The notes beneath the pieces were generated by a model that saw nothing but the letters and a program-made list of their open reading frames with translations, did no database searches and was not told where the DNA came from. The translations under genes and the position numbers were made by a program. DNA of 64,000 bases from Cochliopodium minus (taxonomy: Eukaryota; Discosea; Himatismenida; Cochliopodiidae). The stretch's first letter is position 1; each line of letters opens with the position of its first letter. Below, in pieces: positions 45,739 to 56,698 of the stretch. The stretch is from NCBI GenBank assembly GCA_024220525.1, contig JAMYWO010000053.1, positions 18,834-82,833 on the forward strand, written 5' to 3'.

Positions 45739-47476
45739 ATGATTATTGATGAAAATGAAATAAAGAATAGCAATATAGATGAAAAAGAATTATTGATAGA
45801 AATAGAAAATTTGATAGATAAACACTTAAGAGAAGATGATTGTAAATAAATACCTAAAATAAAACAAATTTTAGGCGCAATAAATAAACCTTAACGATAT
45901 TTTTTTTTTCATTTTCAATTTTCTTTGTTTTATATTGATTATAAATCATATAGTGGAAGGAAAATTATTGTTGGAATCATCAGTAGATTCACATTATATA
46001 GTATCAGGAAATCTAATGAACACGATAATAGAAAAATTACTGAAAAGCAAAAATTTGGAGAACACATTAGAGTTGTATGGGATGTTGAACCACATCTTAT
46101 CGAGGAATCCCAAATCTATATATCCTACATCATGCGATATCGTCTATCAACAACAAACCAACACCAAGAAGAACAACAAATCGATCTACACGAGGATATA
46201 CAACGTGATCTCAGTATTGAGCAAAGAGAAGAGAGCATCTACCATCATAAATGATCTCAATGAAGGAGATATGAAAAATAAGAAGAGAAAGATTCAAGAT
46301 GATGATATTGATGAAGATGTAAAAAAAAAAACAAACGAAATTTTTTTTTTTTTTTCACTGAATCAATTATTTTTTTTTCATAAATTTTTTTTTTAAAAAA
46401 AAATGTAGATATTGAGGTTGAACCTTCGTTATTTCTTCAAGTTCATTCTTTCAGTATTAACAAGTGAATTGGAAATAACCAACGAAAATCTCAAAATAAA
46501 AAAACAATGTAAAATAACAAAACAAAACAAAAAATATTCAACTAAAATCATTCCATTTATTCTTAATAAATTTTTAAATTTTTTCATTTAATTTTATTTT
46601 TTATTTAATTTTTATTTATTATTTTTTTCTAATAAATTTAAAAAAAAAAAAAAGGTGCAAATATTGACAAAAAAGATAAGAGAATTCCCGAAGAATTGGA
46701 CTTTAAGAAATCCCTTTTGTACGAAATTTACAAAGAAAAGGCAGAAAATTTAATAGGTGATACATTCATGGGTAAAAATAAAAAAAATCAGAAATAACAA
46801 TTAAAAATAAAAAATAAATAATCTTTTAAAATATAAAATAAAAATAATTTTTAAAAGGAATCAAAGCATTTGAGAAAAGGGATGATGAGGAGAGTGAAGA
46901 GTTGTTCGATATGTTCGTACACTTTGTTTATTTGTTGTGGAGTGTTGGAGAGTTGATAGATTCTTCCTATCTCCACTTTTTTACTTCCAAATTCGACATT
47001 CTTGATCCATCTACCCAAATATTATTGTTGGAAGTAAAGAAATTATTTTTTTTTTTTAATTTTTTACTTTTTTTTTTAAAAATTTTTTTAATTTTTTAAT
47101 TTTTTTTACTATTTAAAAGACACTCCCTTCCTCAGAAATGAAAAAGAACTTTTGTTTCAGAGTGATCAAAGAATACTACAGCCCACCAGGACTGGGAAAA
47201 CAGAAAATCAAATCAGACTACAACCTCAACAACCTCTTCAAGTTCAAAGCTACCAAAAACAAGAACTACTCTTTCGAGCTTCTCTTTTACCTAGTAACTC
47301 ATTTGTGGCTCTCCATTGAAAAGATTGGTTTGTTTGAAGAGTTGTCAGGTGGTTTTGAAAAAAAAGATCTCAAAAATTTCGTGCTTAATTTTGGGGTGGA
47401 GGAGTGTGATAGTGAAATCAAAAAAGAGTTTTATATCAATGGTCTTGAAAGAATTTTTATGAAGAAAACAAAATAA
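45739..47476 (+). CDS. Unrecognised helical protein, seven exons
   Basis: Exons: 45739 to about 45841, about 45953-46320, about 46409-46511, about 46655-46770, about 46860-47034 and about 47121-47476, all joining in phase. The protein of about 400 residues is mainly helical, with the acidic/basic patch KKRKIQDDDIDEDI in the middle (nuclear-type), then LRLNLRYFFKFILSVLTSEL and FDMFVHFVYLLWSVGELI. I do not recognise the family; the layout (helical repeats, conserved aromatic patches) would suit a nuclear complex subunit such as THO or an rRNA-processing factor, but this is a guess. It runs tail-to-tail with the fucosyltransferase-like genes (50 bp). Confidence 0.6.
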
Positions 47477-47526
47477 ATTCTTTTTTTTTTTTTATACACA
47501 ATTTTTTATTGTTAATAAATATTTTT

Positions 47527-48938
47527 TTATTCTTCTCCTGTTCTTTTGAAATGTTCTATGTAATCATGAAATATTTTATCTTTTTTCAAGTATCGATATG
47601 TTTTTTGTTCATTTATCAAAGAGGATGTTTCTCCATAATTGCTCCTTGCTATTACTAATGTATCCATTTTTGTTAAAATGAACCAGTCAAGAAAAGTTTT
47701 AGTATGCAAAAAAAGTTTATCCCCTTCCATGTCACCTTGATCTGAAATATGCAAAGGATTTCCATCTGTGACAATGATCTCGTAAAGATTTTCATTCTTG
47801 TTGAATTTCTTATCAATTATTTCTCTAATTAAATTTATAGCTTTAACAGAATCAGAAGTAACAAAAATGACACATTTTTTGTTTTTATTTTCAACACAAA
47901 CTTCAATTGCTTTTTGAGCGAAAATACCAGGTGTTTCCCAATCATATCTAACATCATAAGATTGAAAAAAGCTTGAATCACCCATTCTCAATTGAATTCC
48001 AACAGTAAAAAATTTTTCTCGATTCTTTTCATTTAAATAATTTTGAAAATATTTTTTGTATTCTTTCAAAAGAAAAGGAGTGGGTTTCGATAAAAACAAA
48101 TTCAAAACAATTTTCATCATTTCATATTTTGATAATTTTTTGAGGTAAAAAAATAGGGAGTTGATTCGTGATTGTAAATGTTCATTTTTCAGGAAACCGT
48201 CCCATTTGTCCACTGCAGGATTAACTTCAATCACATCATAATCTTTCCAATCTGAAATAAAATTATCTCCTTTATAAATATCGTCAGAATCAGGCAAACC
48301 TAACCAAAAATTAAAAAATTTAAAAAAAATAAAAAAATAAAAAAATAAAAAAATAAAAAAATAAAAAAATAAAAAAATAAAAAAATAAAAAAATAAAAAA
48401 ATATTAGATAACCTAATTCTAATACTTGCAAATCTTTTCTGGTTTCAGTATCAGATACATCATAAGTAAAAGGAGATTCGGGAATAAAATAAAGGCCAAT
48501 GTTGACAGGATAATCCAAAACAAACTTGAGATCAACCCCAGTGAACAAAGACCAATAAAACGCAATCACCAAATTTCTCACTCTGGATCCGTACCCCTGA
48601 CATCCTTTCCTACATTTCAAAACTAAGGTTTTAGGTTTACATGGAGGATGTTTTTGAACGTAATCTTTGAAGATTTTCATGTGATTTAATATTTCCGCTC
48701 CGATTATCTTGAGATTTGATTTTCTTTGAAGGAGTTTTTTTGTTGATTGGAGATTTGGATAGAGCTCCTCTATTTTTTTAAATCCCTCTTTCTTCATCAC
48801 ACATTTTTCGAATTCATTAGGGAAATATTCATCTATCTCTGTTGTAATTTGATTGGATATGGGTTCATTTGAATTGTAAAGAAAATAAATGGTAAGAATG
48901 CAAGCAAATGAAATCAAATAAAGTCTTGACTTGTTCAT
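47527..48938 (-). CDS. Type II membrane fucosyltransferase-like enzyme, copy 1
   Basis: Two exons (48938 to about 48414, about 48299 to 47527) give about 430 residues. The N-terminus has a short basic tail and one signal-anchor helix (LYLISFACILTIYFLY), as in Golgi glycosyltransferases. Motifs: CRKGCQGYGSRVRNLVIAFY (acceptor/Rossmann glycine loop), VGIQLRMGD (HxRxGD-like donor motif, with Gln for His), FVTSDSVKAINLI, and DWFILTKMDTLVIARSNYGE (the end motif of GT-B fucosyltransferases). Families GT23, GT37 and GT65 share this layout; which one is closest needs a profile search. It is 40-50% identical to the neighbouring copy. The intron is built of TTTTTTA repeats and is absent from copy 2. 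Confidence 0.75.
48330..48405 (-). repeat. (TTTTTTA)n heptamer repeat forming an intron
   Basis: About ten AAAAAAT (plus strand) units lie inside the only intron of fucosyltransferase copy 1. Splicing across it gives LELG-LPDSDD, which aligns with LLGFPDSEQ in copy 2, so the join is genuine. Confidence 0.8.
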
Positions 48939-49059
48939 GATTTGAATTGGGGTGTATTATATAAATTTACTTTTTGAGAAATTTCTTTATTTTGTTGGTA
49001 TCAAAACGATATAAATTGTATTCTCGATTTTTTTTTTTTTTTTTCAGTGAAATGGGAAA

Positions 49060-50474
49060 TCAATACTGATAAGGAAGTTCCCCACCAGTCTTCTTGAAAA
49101 AATCCATGTAATTAATGAATGTCTTGGTAGATCGATCCCATCTCAAAGAATCAACAGCCAATCTCCATGAAGAAGTTTCTTTTAAACAAATATAAAATAA
49201 AAAAAAAAGAATAAACAGCAACAAATAATTTTTTTAAACACCAAACAATTTTTTTTTTAAAAAAAAAGAATAAGTTTACCTCCATAAACACTTCTTCCAA
49301 ATATAAGAAAGTCCATCTCCGAAAGGATGTGCCAGTCAAGAAAAGTCTTCAGGTGGATGGTTTTGGCATCACCTTTGACTTTAATTGAAATGTGGCGAGG
49401 GTCACCATCGGTGGAAAAAATGACAGAATGCTTTGTTTTGGCTTGTATTTTCTTTCTGATAATGTCAATTGCTTTAACAGAGTCAGAAGTGACAAAAAAG
49501 ACGCATTTTTTTGAACTTTTAAGAAGGCAAATTTCGATGGCTTTGTCCGCAAAAATCTCAGGAGCTTCCCAACTGTGTCTGTTGTCTGTGTTTTCATTGA
49601 AGACAGCATCTCCCATTCTCATTTGAATTCCTATTTTGAAAGAGTTCTTCGCACTAAAATACTTTTCACTATATCTTTCGTACTCTCGTTTTAGAAAAGG
49701 AGAGGGAACAAAGAAAAGATCCAACACTATTTTAGCTAACTCATACTTGCTCTGTTTCTTCAAATAAGGAAATATTGCATTTATTCTTTCCTCGAAATAA
49801 GGATTCTCAAAGAAATATTGCCAATTATCCACTCCTGGATTAGCAAAGACAACATCGTTATGGTAGTAACTATCTACATATTCTTTTGTCTTGTATTCTT
49901 GTTCAGAGTCAGGAAATCCAAGTAAAGTGCTTGTTAAGTTTTTGTTGTTTTCTGTTTGAGATAATTCATAAGTGAAGGGTTTTGTAGCAGCGAAATATTC
50001 ATTGATGTTTATTGGGAAATCTAGAAGAAATTCCAGATCCATCCCTGAACTCAATGCCCAGTAGAATGATACTATCAATTGTCTCACCCTTCCTCCAAAT
50101 CCTTGGCAACCTTCTCTACATTTGAACACTAATGTCTTTGGCTTACATTCTTTGTAATCTCTCGTGTATTTTTTGAAGAAGGTGAAATATTCTATCAATT
50201 TTGTTTGTATCGTTTTGATATCACTTCCTCTCTTTTTATTTATTGGATATAATTCTTCCATTGTCTTATAATTCAATTTCTTCATCACACATCTTTCAAA
50301 TTCATTTGGAAAATGTTCATTTGCCTCATATTTTTTTTCATATTCATATTCTTCGTCTGATAATGTCAAGATGAACAAAAAATATAGGAATAATGCCAAT
50401 ATGATTAGATTTTTTAACTTATTCCTTTTTATTATGTTATTCAAACTATATAAACTATTTTTGGCTCTTCTCAT
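49060..50474 (-). CDS. Type II membrane fucosyltransferase-like enzyme, copy 2
   Basis: Tandem paralogue of the preceding gene with about 435 residues. Exon 1 runs from 50474 to about 49280; a second, small exon (about 49180-49060) ends GGELPYQY with TGA. Anchor helix: LIILALFLYFLFILTL. Motifs: CREGCQGFGGRVRQLIVSFY, IGIQMRMGDAVF, FVTSDSVKAIDII, DWHILSEMDFLIFGRSVYGG then ETSSW. The conserved Arg of RMGD and the Ser/Tyr-Gly motif suggest both copies are active. Substrate unknown; likely protein or surface glycan fucosylation in the Golgi (inference). Confidence 0.75.
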
Positions 50475-50638
50475 TAATCTATTGCTTTATATCATGATTC
50501 AATTTTTTATATTTTTTGATTTAAAAAATGATTTGCCATTACTTTTAAAAATTTGAAGAGAAGTAATGAATGGAGATCATTTGATTAAACTAAATCAATC
50601 ACTTTTCAAAAATATGTTAAATTTTTAATTAAAAAAAA

Positions 50639-51720
50639 ATGAAATTGAAAAAGGGTAACAAGAAAATCAATTATTCTTCATATATCATCAACTCAATGAA
50701 TCTTTAAAGTTAAATTCTTCTATGATACCGTTTCACCTTGTAAATCAAATTTTTCTTTTAATAATATATAAAGGGTAATCATAAAATCCCAAATAAAACA
50801 TAGATTCCTATTTCGCATTTGAAGTAATGACAAGATATAGATCTATTTTAAAGCATACTGAATTAGAATTATGCGTAAGAAACCAAATTTTTACGAAAAA
50901 AATTTAAATTTTCTTCTAATAGCCATTCTTTCTTGGTGGAATAATGAAATTATCAGAGAACAATCCACCTGCTTTGAATAAAACAAAGGGTTTTATTTTT
51001 TTTTTCTCTGAAAATATTGAATCAATTAATAATTTGTTTGATGATAGCTTTATATATGTTGAATGATTTGGATTTACAATCAAAATTCTTCCAACTAAAG
51101 TATGTTCAGCCACGTAATAAATCAAATCAATCCTAAATTTCTTTTAAAAATAAATTTATTTTTAAAAAAGCAACTTTTCCAATAAATACATTGAGAGTAC
51201 AAAGAATATTGGTTGCCATCAAAGTAAATGAAAGTGTTGAAATGTTAGAAAAAGCAACAAGGGCATTCTACAGATCCAATTTCCAAGAATTTAAACCTAT
51301 AAACGAAGAACCTGTAATTAGGTCCGTCCTAGAAGAAGTTTCTGGTCAAAAAGAATTTACAGATAAATACATGTCTCTTTCTGAAACTCAAGAAATAAAG
51401 AATAAACTAACAGAACTAACCAACTTTGCTTTCCAAAATAGATGTTATGGTAAATTTTAATTTTTTTTAAAAATTTTTAATTATTTTATTGTTTTATTGT
51501 TTTTACTCAATTATTCTTTAAAAAAGGTGCCCCATTTTTTCTTATTGAAGATTCTGAAACTAAAGAGAATTTAAGTTTTTTTGGTTCTGACAGAATTGAG
51601 TCTTTGTTCTATTTTTTGGGTGAGAAATATTCAGGTAAAACAATTTTTCTACCCTTTTTTTGAAATTTTAGCTTTTAACTTTTCTTAACAGGACCAAACC
51701 CAGGAAAATCAAACTTATAA
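50639..51720 (+). CDS. Kappa-class glutathione S-transferase / DsbA-fold oxidoreductase
   Basis: Eight exons (50639-50654, 50710-50739, 50804-50874, 50923-50989, 51048-51113, 51171-51449, 51527-51634, 51692-51720) total 666 nt, 221 residues, the normal length for GSTK1. The joined start is MKLKKVKFFYDTVSPYSYFA, with the active-site Ser of the SPYS motif. ELCPFFLGGIMKLS, FPINTLRVQRILVAI, CYGAPFFLIED (cis-Pro loop) and FFGSDRIESLFYFLG complete the kappa pattern. These enzymes sit in mitochondria or peroxisomes. The first two exons are 16 and 30 nt, which makes the gene easy to miss; all phases match. Confidence 0.9.
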
Positions 51721-51929
51721 CTCTAAATAAACTTTTAAAATCAAATTTTAATAGAACCTTTCTTTTTTTATCAGATTGAAAAGAATAGAATTGTGAAAAG
51801 AATACAATTGTTATATCATAAATAATTCTTCATGATTTGAAAATTCACAAGTTGATAAGAAAATATTTAAATAAAATTTGAATATTTCACTTTCAAAAAA
51901 AATAAAAAAAAAGGAGATAGGAAAACAAA

Positions 51930-54900
51930 ATGAAAGGACCCTTCAAAATTCAATATCACTTTAAAAACAAGTTCAATATCTTCTCCACAAAAAAGATCCT
52001 AAACAAAATAAATTATTCTTCATCCAATATAATTGGATTAGGAAGGAAATATTTTGGACTATACTCCTATAATAGCTTTAATATGTCACAAAATAAAAGA
52101 TTTTATTGCAATTATGATAATTTTGAACAATTCGAGCGAAGTATGGAGATAGAAGAACAAACATCAAATAATCATGTCAATAATTACGAGGAGCAATATA
52201 ATCCATTGCCAGAACATGAAGATATGTTCGGGAAAGATCAAAAAGATTCCTTATATGGCTATGTGGAGAAGATTTTGTTTCATAATAAAGAAACTGGCTT
52301 TGTGATATTGAGTATGAATGTAAATACAAAAGGAAGGAACAAGAAAATGAAAGTATTAGGAAAAATGCCTTCAAATTTTGTTGAGGGACAATATATTCAC
52401 GTTGAAGGCAAATGGGAGACAGCCAAAGATTATGGAGTTCAATTGAGGGCGATCTCTATCAAGCCAGTGATGCCCAATTCGAATGAAACAGCATTCAATT
52501 ACTTAAAATCATTCAAGGGGATAGGAAAATCATTCGCAAAGAAATTGATAGATCAATTTGGGGTGGAAATATTTGATATAATCGAAAAACAACCTTCCAG
52601 ATTATATTTGGTAAATAAAAAAAAATGAACATAATTTTTAATATTTCTTTGCTTCAAAACTTTCATAAAATAATATCTTATCAAATTTTAATTTAATAGA
52701 ATTATACTTGTCATGAAAAGAAAATCCTTTCATAACATTTCTTCAAATTTTTTTTTTTTTTACTTTTTGTAATAGGTGAAAGGAATAGGAAGAGCAAAGA
52801 TAGAAGCGATGATAAAAAGTTGGAACGAAAGAAAAGAGTGCTTCGAAACAACTTCATTTCTTTACGATTGCGGAATAGGATCCGCTCACTCTGAAAGACT
52901 CTACCAGAAATACGGCAAACAAGTCGAAGAAATGCTTCAAAACAATCCGTACAGCTTAGTAAAGCTCTCTTCTAATGATGGTTCTTTATTAAAGGATGAT
53001 GGAATCAATTTTGAGCTTGCTGACAAAATAGCAGAAAAGTTGGGTTCTCCTGGGAAATTCTTCAAGGAAAGATTGGAATGTGCCATCATTTATAATTTAT
53101 TAACCATAAATCAAAAATCTGGACACAGGTATTTTTAAAAAATATTTTATTTTATTTTTATAAAAATATTTCTTATAAATTTTTGATAATTTATTAAATT
53201 TATAAAAATATTTCTTATTTATATTTTAAACTGTTTTAGATTTTTTAAAAAAAATTTTTATTGATTTAATTTTTACAAAATATTTCTTATAAATTTTTTT
53301 AAAATTTTTTTGGAGATTTTTTTAATTTTTTTAGATTTTTTAAATTTCATTAACTTGTTTTGTAAAAATTAATCTTTTTTGAATTTATAAAATGATTTTT
53401 TTTTAAAAAAGTTGTTTGCCAAAACATATGTTGATTAAATCAACAGCTAAAATGCTTTCTAACGAAGAGGAATCATATCTTAAATTTATTTCTGACACAA
53501 TCGATGAACAATGCAACAATGAAACATTAGTTAAACACTTTTCTGATCAGGTTGAATGGATCTACGAGCCTGTAATGTTCAAACATGTAAAAAAATAAAT
53601 AAATAAAAATAAAAAATAATTAAAAATAATTTAAAATAATAAAATAAAAAAATAAAAAAATAAAAATAAAAATGAAAATGATAAATAAATAAATAAAAAT
53701 ATATAAAAATAATGAAAAAATAAATGAAAAAATAAATAAAAATAAAAATAAATAAAATAAAATTTTTGAAAAGGAACAAGAATTAGCAGATGAAATCAAA
53801 AGAATAAAGAATGGGAGATTTCCTTACCCTTATGTCAACACTGATAGTATGACAGAGATCATAGAAAAGGAAATGTCCATTGAATTTTCTCCACAGCAAA
53901 AAGAAGCAATCCATCTTTCCATGAAAAATAATTTGCTTATTATTACTGGGGGGTAAAAAAATAAAAAAAAAAAATTATTTTTTATTTTTTTTATTTTTTT
54001 TATTTTTTTTATTTTTTAAATTTTTTTTTATTATTTTTTATGAATTTTAATGAACAACAAAAAAAATTATTTTTTTTTTGATTAGACCTGGTGTAGGAAA
54101 GAGTCATACTATCTCTGCCATTCTTAGAATATACAATAAACTTATGCTTCAACCTGTTTTAGCTGCGCCTACTGGTACCAAATATAAATAATTTTTAAAG
54201 AAATAAATAAAAATAAAAATCCAAAAAATTTTAAAAAAATAAAAAATAAAATAAACAAAAAATTTAAAAATAATGATAAAAATAAAATAAATAAAAATAA
54301 AATAAAATAAAATAAAATAAAATAAAATAAAATAAAATAAAAAATTTTTTAGGAAGAGCATCTTCTAGATTAACGGAAATTACAGGCAAAAAAGCTACAA
54401 CTATCCATAGATTGTTGGATTATCATCCTCAATCCAACTCTTTCCTCAAAAACGAACACAACAAACTGGAAAACACTTTGTTTTTGATAGATGAAGTTTC
54501 CATGATAGATCTTGCTTTGGCCAATGCATTATTCAAAGCAATACCAGACAACGCAATTGTTATATTAGTTGGGTAAATTTATATTTTATTTATTTTATTA
54601 TTTATTAATTGATTTTTTTTTTAATAAAATTTTTTTAATTTATTTGAATTTTTTTTAATTTTTTTGAATTTTTTGAATTTTTTTAGTTTTTTTTTAATTT
54701 TTTTTAATTTTTTTTTAATTTATTTGAACTTTTTTTTTTTTAGAGATATTAATCAGTTACCTTCTGTTGCTGCTGGATCAGTTTTAATAGATTTGATATC
54801 CTCAAAGTACATTCCAAACGTGGAGTTAATCAGTGTATTTAGACAAAAGAAACATAGTAAAAAATAATAAAAAAAATTTTTAATTTTTTTTAAATTTTTT

Positions 54901-56585
54901 GTTTAAAATAATTTTTTGTTTATTTTTTAAAAATATTTTTTTTAATCATTTTATTTTTTAAATTTATTTATTTTTAAAAAAATAATATTTTTTAAAATTT
55001 TTTTTTCGTTGAAATAGGTAAAATTATTGATGCAGCTTACCAGATATTGCAAGGGAAATTACCCTCATTGCCTTCTTTTTTTCTTCCTTTTCAAAACACA
55101 GACACAGACTATTTTGACCATTCCAATGTGGAGAACAGTTATCTCAGCAGTGCTCCTCTCCAAATCACTGACAATTCCAATGTGGTTGATATTTTCAAAA
55201 AATTGAAAGATCCTAATCAAAAGATCAGTTGGGACAAATTTATTGAAGAAGGAGGAGATTTCAGGTAAAATAAATTTTATATTAATTTACTTTTTATTAT
55301 TTCATTTTATTTCTTCATTTATTTCATTTATTTCATTTATTTCATTTATTTCATTTATTTCATTTATTTAATTTGTTTCATTTTATTTCATTAATTTCAT
55401 TTTTATTTCATTATTCCTAAAATTTTAATTTGACTTTTTTTTATTTATTTTAGTTTAATTTCATTTTTAAACATTTAAATTTAATACCAAGATATTTTAA
55501 TTTTTGAATGGAACTTCTGGTTTTATCTTTTTAATATTTTATTTCATTTCAAATTTTAATTTCATTAAATATTCATTTTTCAAAAAAAAAAAAAAAGATT
55601 CATCGAGTGTTATAATGAAAAAAAAGCTCTCGACTGTATTTTAGAACTGATCAAATACCTCCCCAACTTCTCCTTTGATCCAATCAAAGATATACAAATC
55701 CTCACACCCATGAGAAAGGGAAACTTGGGAAGCAGAAACATTAATCATCTCATCCAAAACATGTTTCATCCCAACTCTAACCAAAAAAACACTTTTTTGA
55801 GAAACTCTAGTGAAAAATTCATTTTGGGTGACAAAGTCATGCAAATCGTCAACAATTATGATAAAGATGTATTTAATGGAGAAATAGGTAATCTATTTTT
55901 AACATTTTTATTTTTTTATTTTTTAATCATTTTTCATATTTATTTTTTATTCTTTTATTTTCCATTTTTTTATTTTTATTTTTTATACATTTTTTTTTTT
56001 GATTATTTTTTATTTATTTTGTATTTTTATTATTTTTTGTTATCATTTTTTTCAAAAAAAAAATTTATTTCGATTTTTTATTTTATTTTTTTATTTTTAT
56101 TATTTATTTATTTTTTTTGTTTTTATTTTTAAAAAAATTATTATTATTTATCAAAAATTGAACATTTTCATTTTTTACAAGGAATTATCACGGATATTGA
56201 TTTCAACGAAAAAAAAGTTACAGTAGAATACAAAACGTACGATGTGGTCACAAACGAAGAAAACAAAGAAGAAAACAACACCTCCCAAAACTTGCAAGAA
56301 ATCTCCAAGTTTGTCGTCTACGAAAACGATGACCTACAAGAAATAACAACCGCCTATTCCATGACCGTCCACAAATCTCAAGGATGTGAGTTTCCCGTTG
56401 TGATCATCGTTGCTCATCCTCAACATCTCGTCATGTTGGAAAAAAATTTGCTTTATACTGGAATCACCCGCTCTAAAACTTTGACTATTGTTGTTGGTAC
56501 TACTGATGCTTTTAATGCTGCTATTAAGAAGTCCAAAGGTAATAAGAGATTCAGTTTTTTGAAGGATAGAATCCATTCCAATTGA
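51930..56585 (+). CDS. RecD2-type ATP-dependent DNA helicase
   Basis: About ten exons encode roughly 800 residues of the RecD2 (RecD-like, SF1B) family, common in bacteria. The N-terminal 60 residues are basic and Ser/Asn/Tyr-rich, fitting a mitochondrial presequence. Then an OB-like domain (YGYVEKILFHNKETGFVIL...VEGKWE), helix-hairpin-helix repeats (KSFKGIGKSFAKKL, LVKGIGRAKIE), and helicase motifs: ITGGPGVGKSHT (Walker A), AAPTGRASSRL, LFLIDEVSMID (Walker B), VGDINQLPSVAAG (motif III), VELISVFRQ (IV), ITTAYSMTVHKSQGCEFP (V) and LLYTGITRSK (VI). RecD2 unwinds DNA 5'-3' in repair. Its introns show it is a host gene here, plausibly of bacterial origin. Confidence 0.92.
54299..54345 (+). repeat. 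(AAAAT)n pentamer tract in a RecD2 intron
   Basis: About nine AAAAT units just before the acceptor of the intron between AAPTG and RASSRL. Confidence 0.8.
55311..55376 (+). repeat. (TTTATTTCA)n nonamer tract in a RecD2 intron
   Basis: About seven copies of a nine-base TTTATTTCA unit, in the longest intron of the gene (about 55265-55598). Confidence 0.7.
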
Positions 56586-56698
56586 AGAATGTTTGTTTTT
56601 TTTTTTTTTGATCATTCGAAGGATCTTGTTCTCATTTGAGGAAAAAAAAAAGAGTTTTTGAATAAATTAATAAATTAAATTTAAAAAAATAAAAAAAA

